Source of the DNA: Rathayibacter sp. VKM Ac-2760
Lineage (GTDB): Bacteria; Actinomycetota; Actinomycetes; Actinomycetales; Microbacteriaceae
DNA: 64,000 nucleotides
Assembly (NCBI RefSeq): GCF_009834185.1
Contig: NZ_CP047173.1
Location: 3,844,001-3,908,000 of the forward strand
Direction: 5' to 3'
The notes under the pieces are model-generated. The model worked only from the letters and a program-made list of their open reading frames with translations, ran no database searches and was not told the DNA's origin. Below, in pieces: positions 49,398-59,979 of the stretch (within the stretch, counting starts at the first letter, position 1; each line of letters opens with the position of its first letter). A program made the position numbers and the translations under genes.

Positions 49398-50396
49398 ATG
49401 TACAACACGAGGCGTTTCGGCCAGTTCCTCGGATTCGCAGCAGTCGGCGCACTCGCGCTCGGCCTCGCCGGCTGCTCCGGCGGCTCGGACACGGCCGCAG
49501 GCGGCGGTGGCGACGACGTCACCACCATCGGCTTCGTGGCCGTCGGCCCCGAGGGCGCATGGCGTCAGGCGAACGAGACCAACATCGAGGACACGTTCAC
49601 CGCTGACGCGGGCTACGACCTCAAGTACGCCCCCGCCACCAACGGCGACCAGAAGTCGCAGATCGACTCCTTCACGTCGTTCGTGGACGAGGGCGTCGAC
49701 ATCATCCTGCTGTCGGCCACGGAGGGCTCCGGCTGGGAGGACTCGCTCGAGCGCGCTCAGGAGGCCGAGATCCCGGTCATCCTGATCGACCGCGGCATCG
49801 AGCCGGACAACACCGACCTCTACGTCACCCGCATCGCGCCGGACAACATCGCGGTCAGCACCTCGGTCGCCGACTGGGCGAAGACCGCCTTCCCGGACGG
49901 CGCCAAGTACTTCACCCTCGAGGGCCCCGCCGGTGTCTCGGTCGTCAACGAGCGCAACGAGGGCTGGGACGAGGTCATCGGCGCCGACTCCGCCTTCACC
50001 AAGGTCGGCGCGCAGACCGCCAACTGGTCCACCGAGGAGGCCAAGAGCGTCTTCGAGACCGTCCTGAAGTCGAACAACAACGACGTCCAGATGGTCTTCG
50101 CGCAGAACGACGAGATGGGTCTCGGCGCGGTCCAGGCCGTCCAGGAGGCCGGCCTCACCCCGGGCGTCGACGTCAAGATCGCCACGATCGACGGCACCAA
50201 GAACGCCCTGCAGGCCCTCGCCGACGGTCAGCTCAGCTTCGTCGCCGAGTACAACCCGCTCTTCGGCGAGACCGCCCTCGACGCCGTCGAGAAGACCCTC
50301 GCCGGCGACAAGGTCGAGTCCTCGATCGTCGTCCCGAGCGAGACCTTCGACTCGCCCGAGGCCGCGAAGACCGCCCTGCCCGACCGCAAGTTCTAG
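49398..50396 (+). CDS. Sugar-binding lipoprotein of a CUT2 ABC importer (YtfQ-like)
   Basis: 332 residues; ATG 49398 with AAGGAGGAG. Lipoprotein signal, lipobox GLAGC. Peripla_BP_4 fold: IGFVAVGPEGAWRQANETNIED, the E. coli YtfQ-like ATNGDQKSQIDSFTSFVDEGVD, IILLSATEGSGWEDSL, VILIDRGIE, FAQNDEMGLGAVQAVQEAG and EYNPLFGE. YtfQ binds galactofuranose; in this arabinan region an arabinofuranose-type ligand is more likely. First gene of a four-gene importer operon under the shared operator. Confidence 0.94.
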   Translation: MYNTRRFGQFLGFAAVGALALGLAGCSGGSDTAAGGGGDDVTTIGFVAVGPEGAWRQANETNIEDTFTADAGYDLKYAPATNGDQKSQIDSFTSFVDEGVDIILLSATEGSGWEDSLERAQEAEIPVILIDRGIEPDNTDLYVTRIAPDNIAVSTSVADWAKTAFPDGAKYFTLEGPAGVSVVNERNEGWDEVIGADSAFTKVGAQTANWSTEEAKSVFETVLKSNNNDVQMVFAQNDEMGLGAVQAVQEAGLTPGVDVKIATIDGTKNALQALADGQLSFVAEYNPLFGETALDAVEKTLAGDKVESSIVVPSETFDSPEAAKTALPDRKF

Positions 50397-50428
50397 AAAG
50401 CACCTCCAGGCAGTACCCCTCCCCCACC

Positions 50429-50465
50429 GGAGCGACCGGGGCCCCACGCGGGTCCCGGTCGCTCC
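50429..50465 (+). terminator. Intercistronic hairpin after the YtfQ-like gene
   Basis: GGAGCGACCGGG (50429-50440) pairs with CCCGGTCGCTCC (50454-50465), extendable by four inner pairs. Lies 33 nt after the binding-protein stop and before the ATPase gene. Expected to give excess binding-protein mRNA. Confidence 0.75.
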
Positions 50466-50511
50466 CACCTCCGGCGCAGAGCAGCGCCACTCGAGAACGG
50501 AACGACGCGAC

Positions 50512-52082
<1,571 letters not shown>

Positions 52083-52086
<4 letters not shown>

Positions 52087-53159
52087 GCAGCGACACGCGA
52101 CCGGACCGGGGCTCGCTCCTCGCGAGCCTGATCCGCCGTCAGTACTTCTGGGGAGCGGTGGCCATCGTGCTGCTGCTGCTCGTCAACGTCGTCAAGGACC
52201 CGAGCTATCTCGGCGTCACCGTCAGCCCGACCACGGGCTACCTCGTCGGCAACGTGATCGACATCGCCCGCGCCGCCGCCCCGATCCTGATGATCGCGGT
52301 CGGCATGTGCCTGGTGGTCGCGACCGGCGGCATCGACCTCTCGGTCGGCTCGATCATGGTCGTCGCCGGCGCCGTCTCGATGGAGTTCCTCAACGCCCAG
52401 GGCGCGCCGGACTCGCTCGGCGCCGCCGCGGCCGCCTTCGGCCTCGCGCTGCTGGTCGCCGCAGTGCTGGGAGCCGTGAACGGCATCCTCGTCTCGGTGG
52501 TGGGGCTCCAGCCCTTCATCAGCACGCTCGTCGTGATGCTCGCCGGCCGCGGCCTGGCGAAGGTCATCACAGGCGGCCAGAACACCGCCGCGACGAACGA
52601 GCCGTTCCGCTGGCTCGCCAACGGCTACGTCTTCGGGCTCCCCGTCGTCTTCCTGCTCGCCATCGCGATCGTCGTGGTCGTCGGAGTCCTGGTGCGCCGC
52701 AGCGCGCTCGGCCTGATGATCGAGGCCATCGGCATGGACCCGAAGGCGGCCCGCCTCGCCGGCATCAACCGCCGCGGCCTGCTGATGACCGCCTACATCG
52801 GCTCCGGCATCCTCGCCGGTGTCGCGGGCGTCTTCGCCACCGCGAGCGTGATGACGGTCGACGTCTCGCGCACCGGCTACCAGCTCGAGCTCGACGCGAT
52901 CCTCGCGGTCGTGGTCGGCGGCACCTCCCTCGCGGGCGGCAAGTTCAACATCACCGGAGCGGCCGTCGGAGCGATCCTGATCGCCACCCTCGACAAGACG
53001 GTCGTCTTCCTCGGCGTCTCGTCCTCGGCGACGCCCGCCTTCAAGGCGATCGTCATCGTCGCCCTGTGCCTGCTGCAGTCGGAGCGGGTCCGCTCCGCCT
53101 TCAAGAACCGTCGCGAGGCGCGCCGCAGCGTCCCGCAGAAAGAGGCGATCCCCGCATGA
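52083..53159 (+). CDS. CUT2 sugar ABC permease 1 (YtfT-like)
   Basis: 358 residues, about eight to ten TM segments, BPD_transp_2 family. Motifs: MIAVGMCLVVATGGIDLSVG, GLQPFISTLVVMLAGRGLAK, GINRRGLLMTAYIGSGILAG and LDAILAVVVGGTSLAGGKFN. Overlaps the ATPase stop and the second permease start (both ATGA). Two different permeases imply a heterodimeric channel as in YtfT-YjfF. Confidence 0.95.
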
Positions 53160-54193
53160 GCGCCGTGCTGACCCGACCCGCCCCGCCGGCGAAGTCGAAC
53201 CGCTCCTCCGCCACCTCGTGGCTGAGCCAGCACCTCGACAAGCTGCCGACCCTCGCCGCCCTGGTCATCTTCCTGGGCATGATCGTCTACGGCGAGGTCG
53301 CCTACGGGCGCATCCTGCAGGCGAGCACGATCTCGAACCTGCTGATCAACAACGCGCACCTGATCATCCTCGCCGTGGGCCTCACCTTCGTGATCCTCAC
53401 CGGCGGCATCGACCTCTCGGTCGGCGCGGTGATCGCCTTCAGCAGCGTGAGCGGCGTGCTGCTCATCAACAGCGGCTGGAACCCCTGGCTCGTGATGCTC
53501 CTGATGGTGCTGATCGGCTCCGCGTTCGGCCTGATCTCGGGCGTGCTGATCCAGTACTTCAACGTCCAGCCGTTCATCGCGACCCTCGCGATGATGTTCC
53601 TGGCCCGCGGTCTCGCCTCGATGCTGAGCACGGTCCCGGAGCGCCTCCCCGAGGACTCGGCCGTGCTGTCGCTCGCGACGCCGATCAAGCTGATCGACGG
53701 ACCGAAGGTCAACGACTTCGTGATCAGCCCCGGCGTGATCATCGCCGTGCTCGTCGTGGCCGCCGCGTTCTTCGTGCTGCACCGCACCCGCCTCGGCCGG
53801 ACGGTCTACGCAATGGGCGGCTCGGAGCCGTCGGCCGCACTGATGGGCCTGCCCGTCGTCCGGACCAAGCTGCTCATCTACGTGATCAGCGGCACCCTCG
53901 CGGGCCTCGCCGGCGTGGTCTACACCGCCCGCCTCGGCAGCGCGCAGAACATCACCGGCACCGGCTGGGAGCTCGACGCCATCGCGGCGACCGTCATCGG
54001 CGGCACGCTGCTCACCGGCGGCGTCGGCTTCGTCCTCGGCTCCGTGATCGGCGCCCTGGTCCTCGGCCTGATGAACGTCCTGATCACCCGCGACGGCGGC
54101 ATCCCGCCCGAGGCGACCACCATCATCACCGGCGGCATCCTGCTCGTCTTCGTGCTCCTGCAGCGCGCGGTGATGGCCCGCAACCGGACCTGA
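53156..54193 (+). CDS. CUT2 sugar ABC permease 2 (YjfF-like)
   Basis: 345 residues; ATG 53156 overlaps the previous stop. BPD_transp_2 motifs: LAVGLTFVILTGGIDLSVGA, VQPFIATLAMMFLARGLAS, ISGTLAGLAGVVYTARLGSA, ELDAIAATVIGGTLLTGGVG. Partner of 52083-53159 in a heterodimeric importer. Last gene of the operon. Confidence 0.95.
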   Translation: MSAVLTRPAPPAKSNRSSATSWLSQHLDKLPTLAALVIFLGMIVYGEVAYGRILQASTISNLLINNAHLIILAVGLTFVILTGGIDLSVGAVIAFSSVSGVLLINSGWNPWLVMLLMVLIGSAFGLISGVLIQYFNVQPFIATLAMMFLARGLASMLSTVPERLPEDSAVLSLATPIKLIDGPKVNDFVISPGVIIAVLVVAAAFFVLHRTRLGRTVYAMGGSEPSAALMGLPVVRTKLLIYVISGTLAGLAGVVYTARLGSAQNITGTGWELDAIAATVIGGTLLTGGVGFVLGSVIGALVLGLMNVLITRDGGIPPEATTIITGGILLVFVLLQRAVMARNRT

Positions 54194-54227
54194 CGCCCGG
54201 ACTGCACGACGTCCCGCGACAGCGCTT

Positions 54228-54267
54228 GACCATACCCCCTTGTCTGCTTCGACAAGGGGGTATGGTC
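54228..54267. terminator. Perfect 17-bp inverted repeat between importer and HicB-like gene
   Basis: GACCATACCCCCTTGTC (54228-54244), 6-nt loop TGCTTC, GACAAGGGGGTATGGTC (54251-54267). No mismatch. Begins 34 bp past the permease stop, so it can terminate the importer operon; it also lies just before the HicB-like gene and contains TATGGT, so an operator/promoter role is possible. Confidence 0.65.
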
Positions 54268-54296
54268 CGCTCGGGGCGAAACAGGAGGAGGGCGTC

Positions 54297-54701
54297 ATGA
54301 CCAGCACAGATCTGCTGCGCACCACGGAGCGCTCGTTCGACGCCGTGGTGACCCGGGAGGGCCGCTGGTGGATGATCCACGTCCCCGCCCTCGACGCGGT
54401 GACGCAGGCGCGGTCGCTCCGAGAGGTGCCCGTCATGGCGACCGGTGTCGTCTCGGCCCTCCTCGACGTCGAGGAGGAGGATCTGACGATCCGCCTCTCC
54501 TACGAGCTGCCCGCCGAGGTCGCGACCACGTGGCACGAGGCGGAGACTCTGCGCTCGCAGGCCGAGGAGGCCGAGGACCGCGCCGCCGCCCTGCGTCGGG
54601 AGGCCGTCCGCACCCTCCTCAGCACGACGCACATGAGCCAGGCCGACGCCGGCGTGATGCTCGGCCTCTCGAAGCAGCGCGTCCAGCAGCTCGCGTCCTG
54701 A
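54297..54701 (+). CDS. HicB-like antitoxin-type protein with C-terminal HTH (orphan)
   Basis: 134 residues; ATG 54297 with AGGAGGAGG. N-terminal ~70 residues resemble the HicB partial-RNase-H fold (GRWWMIHVPALDAVTQARSL, VVSALLDVEEEDLTIRLSYE); then a Glu/Ala-rich coiled segment (HEAETLRSQAEEAEDRAAAL) and a short HTH (MSQADAGVMLGLSKQRVQQL). No HicA toxin gene is adjacent, so it may be a solitary DNA-binding regulator rather than an antitoxin. Confidence 0.7.
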   Translation: MTSTDLLRTTERSFDAVVTREGRWWMIHVPALDAVTQARSLREVPVMATGVVSALLDVEEEDLTIRLSYELPAEVATTWHEAETLRSQAEEAEDRAAALRREAVRTLLSTTHMSQADAGVMLGLSKQRVQQLAS

Positions 54702-54776
54702 GCGCCGCTCGGACCCCGCTGCGCCTCGCCCGGCCCGCGATCGAGGCGCGTGGAATCCGCGAGGAATGCCCGTCGC

Positions 54777-54806
54777 GTTGACGTCAACATCGTGTTACCG
54801 TGAACA
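54777..54806. promoter_or_regulatory. Shared operator, site 4, plus adjacent palindrome (double GH43 gene)
   Basis: GTTGACGTCAAC (54777-54788) is a perfect 12-bp palindrome containing a TTGACG -35-like box. TGTTACCGTGAACA (54793-54806) follows 4 bp later. Start codon is 60 bp downstream. Confidence 0.8.
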
Positions 54807-54866
54807 TCTCCGGTGCGTGCCGGACCCTTTCCCTTCAGCAATGGTGCCGAACAAGGAGTTAGTGCG

Positions 54867-57800
54867 ATGAAGCCCTTCCTGCGACCGCTCGTCCTCGTGA
54901 CGGCCGTCGCGTTGACCGTCCCGCTGCTGACGGCGCAGTCCGCCGCAGCCGCTCCGGCCGATGATCTCGTCCTCCGCTATGCGCTCGACGCGACCAGCGG
55001 CACGACCGCCGTCGACAGCTCCGGCAAGGGCCGCGACGGTGTCCTCTCCGGCGGCGCGGTCGCCTCGGGCGCCGCGGGCGTGACGCTCGACGGCGTCGAC
55101 GACTTCGTGAAGCTGCCCGACAACGTGCTCGCCGGCCTCAGCTCGATCACCGTGAGCACCGAGGTGCTGGTGAAGCCGAGCCAGGGCACGCCGTACTTCA
55201 TCTGGGGCCTCGGCAACACGACGAACAACGCGGGCAACGGCTACCTGTACACGACGGGCAACAGCTACAAGACCTCCATCGCCACCGGCAACTGGACCAC
55301 CGAGCAGACCGTGAACTCGGGAGCCGACCTCGCCCGCGGGGTCTGGAAGACGCTCACCTACACGCTCGACGAAGCCTCCGACATCGCGCGGCTCTACCTC
55401 GACGGCGCCCAGGTCGCGCAGCAGACCGGCGTGACCATCACCCCCGGCGCGATCGGCGGCGGCAGCACCACCGCGAACGCGATCGGCCGCTCGGTCTACA
55501 CCGGCGACAAGTTCCTCGCCGGCTCGGTGCGCGACTTCCGCATCTACAGCAGCGCGCTCAGCGCCGCCGACGTCGCGACCCTCCAGGCGAGCGACACCAC
55601 GCGCACCACCCGCGACGCCGCCGCGCTGAGCCTCGGCGACCTCTCCGCCGTCACCGCGAACCTCACCCTGCCGACCACCGGGCCCAACGGCTCGGCGATC
55701 GCCTGGTCCTCCAGCAACTCCGCCGTCGTCTCCTCGAGCGGAGTCGTCACCCGGCCCGCCACGGGCACCGCCCAGGCCGTGCTCACCGCGACCGTCACCC
55801 GCGGCTCCGCGACGCAGACGCGCACCTTCACCGCCACCGTGAACGCGCAGGACGCGAACGCCGACGCGCAGAAGGCGCTCGACGCGCTGAGCATCGTCAA
55901 CGCCGGCGACGTCCGCGGCAACGTCACGCTGCCCGCGAAGGCCGGCGCCTACGACGTCACCTGGGCCTCCTCGAACACCGCCGTCGTCAGCACCACCGGC
56001 GTCGTCAAGCGCCAGGCCGCGTCCACCGCGGTCACCCTCACCGCGACGATCGCCGGCACCACCGCCACCCGGCAGCTCCCGGTCACCGTGACCGCCGCGC
56101 CCGCGAACCTCGACACCGAGTACGACGCCGGCTACCTCTGGACCCACTTCGCCTCGACCGACTACGAGAAGATCTACTTCGGCTCCAGCACCGACGGCCT
56201 GCACTGGTCCAAGCTCAACAGCGACAAGGCGATCCTCGCCAACCTCGGCGGCACCCTCGGCGTCCGCGACCCGCACCTCGTGCGCTCCCCCACGGGTGAC
56301 GAGTACTGGATCCTCGGCACCGACCTGCACGCCGAGGGCACCGCTCCCGGCGGCACCTGGGACCAGACCAACGCGAGCAAGGACCTCGTCGTCTGGCGCT
56401 CGACCGACCTCGTGAACTGGAGCAGCCAGAGCATCGTCTTCGCCGGCTTCCCCGACGCGGGCAACGTCTGGGCCCCCGAGGCGATCTGGGACGACGTGAC
56501 CGGTCAGTACTACGTCTACTGGGCCGCCCGCGACAAGACGCTGACCGGCGGAGCCTCCGCGCAGCGCGTCTACGTCTCGACCACCCGCGACTTCATGAGC
56601 TTCTCGACCCCGAAGGTGTGGCTCGACGAGAACGCGGCGGCGAACGGCGGCCCGAGCATCATCGACACCACCATCGCCAAGGAGGGGAGCACCTACTACC
56701 GCTTCTCCACCTCCGACTGGCGCACCGTCGTCGACAAGGCCTCGAGCCTCGCCGGCCCGTGGACCCGCGTGATCGCCCGCGGCGAGGAGACCTCCCGCGG
56801 CCTCTCCGACCACCTCGAGGGCCTCACCGTCTACCAGCTGCCCGACGGCCGCTGGGTCGTGATGGGCGACTCGTTCGGCTACTCCGCCTACGTCACCGAC
56901 ACCCTCGCGGACATGCGCTTCACCGCCCTGCCGGTGGGCACGACCGGAGCGAACACCTACTCCTTCTCGAAGCCCTTCCGCCACGGCTCGGTGCTGCGGC
57001 TCTCCAGCGCCGAGGAGGCCCGCATCACTGCGGCCTACGGCGCCACGAGCACCGGGCCGACCCCGAAGCCGGTGAACGCGAAGGGCGAGATCCTCCGCTA
57101 CACCTTCGACGGCGGCTCCGGCACGACCGTCACCGACAGCTCGGGCAACGGCCTGAACGGCACGATCGTCTCGGGCGGCGCCTGGCAGACCGGCTCCGTG
57201 AAGCTCGACGGCACCGACGACTACATCAAGCTGCCGGACAACCTGCTCGCCGGCGTCACCGACGTCACCGTGCAGACCGAGGTCTGGATCGACCCCGCGC
57301 AGAGCGGCGCCTACTTCCTCTACGGCCTCGGCAACACCACCAACGGAGCGGGTGACGGCTACCTCTTCACCTCCGGCAACAACTACCGGACCAGCCTCAC
57401 CACCGGGAACTACACCACCGAGCAGACCGTCTCCTCCGGCTCGGCCGTCCCCCGCGGGCAGTGGGCGCAGCTGACCTACACGCTCTCCGGCACCACCGCG
57501 ACGCTCTACCTCGACGGCGTCCGCGTCGGCGGCGGCACCGTCACGGCCGACCCGAAGGACATCGGCGGCGGCACGACGACGGCGAACTACCTCGGCCGCT
57601 CGAACTACGACGCCGACAACCGCTTCCGCGGTCAGGTCCGCGAGTTCGCGCTCTACAACCGGGCGCTGAGCTCGGCGGAGGTGCTCGCCTCCTCCGGCAA
57701 CACCACGGTGCTGGCCGACGTCACGCTCACCGGCGACGTGCTCAAGACCGCACCGATCGTCGACCAGGCGACCCGCACCGTCACCCTCCCGGTGAAGCCC

Positions 57801-59177
57801 GGCACGGACCGCTCGAAGCTGACCCCCACCTACTCCACCGCCGCGGGCGTCACCGCGAGCCCCGCCTCCGGCACCGTCCGCGACCTGCGCACCCCGCAGA
57901 CCGTCGTGCTGACCCCGGCCGGCGGCGGAGCGACCACCACCTGGACGCTCAAGGCCGTCGAGATGAAGAGCCCCGTCCTCCCGGGTCTCTACGCCGACCC
58001 GAACATCGCGGTCTTCGGCGACACCTACTACCTCTACGCGACCTCGGACGGCTTCCCCGGCTGGGGCGGCAAGACCTTCTACGCCTGGTCCTCGAAGAAC
58101 CTCGTCGACTGGACCCGCTCCGCGCAGCCGATCCTGACCCTCGACGGCGCGAACGGGAACGTCCCGTGGGCGACCGGCAACGCCTGGGCGCCGACGATCA
58201 TCGAGAAGGGCGGGAAGTACTACTTCTACTTCTCCGGCCAGAACGCGGCGCTCGACCGCAAGACGATCGGAGTCGCGGTCGCCTCGAACCCGATGGGCCC
58301 GTTCACCGCGCAGCCGTCCCCGATGATCACCAACGGCGAGTCCGTGAAGTCCGGCCAGGCCATCGACCCGGCCGCGTTCACCGACCCGGCCACCGGCAAG
58401 AGCTACCTCTTCTGGGGCAACGGCGCACCCGTGTACGCCGAGCTCTCGGACGACATGCTCTCGATCAAGGCGGGCACCATCAAGACGATCTCGGGCCTCA
58501 CGGACTTCCGCGAGGGCGCGTTCATGAACTACCGCAACGGGCTCTACCACCTGACCTACTCGATCGACGACACCGGCTCGGAGAACTACAAGGTCGGCTA
58601 CGCGACCTCGACGAGCATCGACGGACCGTGGACCTACCGCGGCGTGATCCTGGAGAAGGACCCCTCGCAGGGCATCCTCGCCACCGGCCACAGCTCGATC
58701 ATCAACGTCCCCGGCACCGACGACTGGTACATCGCCTACCACCGCTTCGCCATCCCCGGCGGAGACGGCCAGCACCGCGAGACCACCATCGACAAGGTCA
58801 CCTTCGACCCGGCGACCGGCCTGATGCAGAAGGTCGTCCCCACCCTCACCAGCGTCAGCCCGCAGACGGTGCCGAGCGCGACTCCGGCCATCGCGGTCAC
58901 CGCCACGGCGAGCACCCGCTGCGTGCAGGGCAAGGTCGTCCTCTCGGTCCTCGCGACGAACCCGAACGCCTTCCCGGTGAAGGTCGTCATCACCTCGACC
59001 TCGGGCTCCAAGACGTTCGCGGAGGTGGGCGCCGGCAAGACCGTCACGCACTCCTTCACGACCCGCACCGCCGCGCTGCCCGCCGGCGAGGCGACCACGA
59101 CGGCCACCGCGTTCGTCGCGGGCAAGCCCGCCACCGCGACGGCCACCGCGCCGTACGCGGCGGCGAGCTGCGGCTGA
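54867..59177 (+). CDS. Secreted dual-GH43 arabinan-degrading enzyme with duplicated LamG domains
   Basis: 1436 residues; ATG 54867 behind AAGGAG, signal peptide 1-28. Order: LamG-1 ~30-240, two Ig-like segments ~245-415, GH43-1 ~415-725 (LGVRDPHLVRS, SIIDTTIAKEG, DHLEGLTVYQ), LamG-2 ~735-950, linker sandwich ~955-1030, GH43-2 ~1035-1325 (LYADPNIAVFGDTYYLYATS, AIDPAAFTDPATGKSYLFWG, DFREGAFMNYRNGLYHL), C-terminal two-Cys module 1341-1436. All three GH43 acidic residues are visible in both domains. The LamG domains clearly duplicate each other, whereas the GH43 domains are of different subfamilies; GH43-1 resembles the 37621-40245 enzyme. Probably combines endo and exo action on arabinan. Confidence 0.92.
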   Translation: MKPFLRPLVLVTAVALTVPLLTAQSAAAAPADDLVLRYALDATSGTTAVDSSGKGRDGVLSGGAVASGAAGVTLDGVDDFVKLPDNVLAGLSSITVSTEVLVKPSQGTPYFIWGLGNTTNNAGNGYLYTTGNSYKTSIATGNWTTEQTVNSGADLARGVWKTLTYTLDEASDIARLYLDGAQVAQQTGVTITPGAIGGGSTTANAIGRSVYTGDKFLAGSVRDFRIYSSALSAADVATLQASDTTRTTRDAAALSLGDLSAVTANLTLPTTGPNGSAIAWSSSNSAVVSSSGVVTRPATGTAQAVLTATVTRGSATQTRTFTATVNAQDANADAQKALDALSIVNAGDVRGNVTLPAKAGAYDVTWASSNTAVVSTTGVVKRQAASTAVTLTATIAGTTATRQLPVTVTAAPANLDTEYDAGYLWTHFASTDYEKIYFGSSTDGLHWSKLNSDKAILANLGGTLGVRDPHLVRSPTGDEYWILGTDLHAEGTAPGGTWDQTNASKDLVVWRSTDLVNWSSQSIVFAGFPDAGNVWAPEAIWDDVTGQYYVYWAARDKTLTGGASAQRVYVSTTRDFMSFSTPKVWLDENAAANGGPSIIDTTIAKEGSTYYRFSTSDWRTVVDKASSLAGPWTRVIARGEETSRGLSDHLEGLTVYQLPDGRWVVMGDSFGYSAYVTDTLADMRFTALPVGTTGANTYSFSKPFRHGSVLRLSSAEEARITAAYGATSTGPTPKPVNAKGEILRYTFDGGSGTTVTDSSGNGLNGTIVSGGAWQTGSVKLDGTDDYIKLPDNLLAGVTDVTVQTEVWIDPAQSGAYFLYGLGNTTNGAGDGYLFTSGNNYRTSLTTGNYTTEQTVSSGSAVPRGQWAQLTYTLSGTTATLYLDGVRVGGGTVTADPKDIGGGTTTANYLGRSNYDADNRFRGQVREFALYNRALSSAEVLASSGNTTVLADVTLTGDVLKTAPIVDQATRTVTLPVKPGTDRSKLTPTYSTAAGVTASPASGTVRDLRTPQTVVLTPAGGGATTTWTLKAVEMKSPVLPGLYADPNIAVFGDTYYLYATSDGFPGWGGKTFYAWSSKNLVDWTRSAQPILTLDGANGNVPWATGNAWAPTIIEKGGKYYFYFSGQNAALDRKTIGVAVASNPMGPFTAQPSPMITNGESVKSGQAIDPAAFTDPATGKSYLFWGNGAPVYAELSDDMLSIKAGTIKTISGLTDFREGAFMNYRNGLYHLTYSIDDTGSENYKVGYATSTSIDGPWTYRGVILEKDPSQGILATGHSSIINVPGTDDWYIAYHRFAIPGGDGQHRETTIDKVTFDPATGLMQKVVPTLTSVSPQTVPSATPAIAVTATASTRCVQGKVVLSVLATNPNAFPVKVVITSTSGSKTFAEVGAGKTVTHSFTTRTAALPAGEATTTATAFVAGKPATATATAPYAAASCG
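58887..59177 (+). other. C-terminal two-cysteine module (dual GH43 protein)
   Basis: Last 96 residues: ASTRCVQGKVVLSVLATNPN, SKTFAEVGAGKTVTHSFTTR, AALPAGEATTTATAF and terminal APYAAASCG. Nearly same length as the GH127 copy. Confidence 0.8.
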
Positions 59178-59270
59178 CGCGCTCCCTTCCCTCCTTCCAC
59201 CCGACACCACTGACCCCACACCACTGACCCGGACGGCGACGACGCCGTCTCGAGAACGGAGAACACCCGC

Positions 59271-59906
59271 ATGCAGAACAACACCTTCACGGCTCGATCC
59301 CTCCTCACCCGCGGCGCCGCCGGCATCGCCGGAGGCCTGCTCCTGCTCGGCGTCGCCGGGACCGCGTTCGCCGACGAGCAGCAGGGCACCGACGACGTCG
59401 ACGTCAACGTGCAGATCGCCCCGCTCACCACGCCCGGCTCGCTCTCGATGACCGTCGCGAGCGACACCACCGCGCTCACCGAGAACGGCTCCGACGGCGT
59501 CGCCCGCCAGTTCACCGGCACCCTCCCCACCGTCACGGTGACCGACACCCGCGATCCCGCCGACATCCCCGCCGACGCCGGCTGGTACGTCCTGGGCACC
59601 TCCACCGACTTCACCTCCACCACCGGAGACACGATCGGCGCCGAGAACCTCGGCTGGGCCCCGAACCTCCTCGACGGCGGCGACTCCGGCCTCGTCGCCG
59701 AGGGCGACGTCGTCGACCCCGCCATCGACGGCGGCGAGGACGCCGTCGGCCTCGTCGACCAGGAACTCCTCGCCCTCACCAACGACTCCGCCGGCATCGC
59801 CGAGGAAGGCTCCTGGACCGCCAACGCCGCCCTGACCCTCAAGACCCCGACCACCGTCGACGCGGGCGACTACAGCTCCACGCTCACCCTCTCCCTCTTC
59901 GAGTGA
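59271..59906 (+). CDS. WxL-like secreted surface protein
   Basis: 211 residues. Signal peptide ~1-34 (GGLLLLGVAGTAFA). Asp/Thr-rich beta protein ending WTANAALTLKTPTT...DYSSTLTLSLFE, like actinobacterial WxL-type proteins whose C-terminal strands bind peptidoglycan. Earlier YVLGTSTDF and LGWAPNLLDGGDSGLVAEGD. No sortase signal or TM anchor. Directly followed by a DUF916-like membrane protein, the usual WxL partner. Assignment by this pairing plus overall pattern, so moderate. Confidence 0.7.
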   Translation: MQNNTFTARSLLTRGAAGIAGGLLLLGVAGTAFADEQQGTDDVDVNVQIAPLTTPGSLSMTVASDTTALTENGSDGVARQFTGTLPTVTVTDTRDPADIPADAGWYVLGTSTDFTSTTGDTIGAENLGWAPNLLDGGDSGLVAEGDVVDPAIDGGEDAVGLVDQELLALTNDSAGIAEEGSWTANAALTLKTPTTVDAGDYSSTLTLSLFE

Positions 59907-59913
59907 GCATCGC

Positions 59914-59951
59914 CACGATGCGGCCGGGCCTCACCGCCCGGCCGCATCGTG
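59914..59951 (+). terminator. Perfect 16-bp hairpin between WxL-like and DUF916-like genes
   Basis: CACGATGCGGCCGGGC (59914-59929), loop CTCACC, GCCCGGCCGCATCGTG (59936-59951). Begins 8 nt after the WxL-like stop. Likely a partial terminator giving more secreted WxL-like protein than membrane partner. Confidence 0.75.
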
Positions 59952-59979
59952 CTTCCCCCCGTGAGATCCTGAGGTTCCC

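Noticed and set aside
54297..54701. A complete HicAB toxin-antitoxin module
   Set aside because: No HicA-like small double-stranded-RNA-binding toxin gene next to it on either strand.
54795..59219. A 1474-codon open frame on the minus strand opposite the dual-GH43 gene
   Set aside because: Antisense shadow of a GC-rich gene: repetitive Gly/Val/Arg/Glu composition, no start signal, no known domain.
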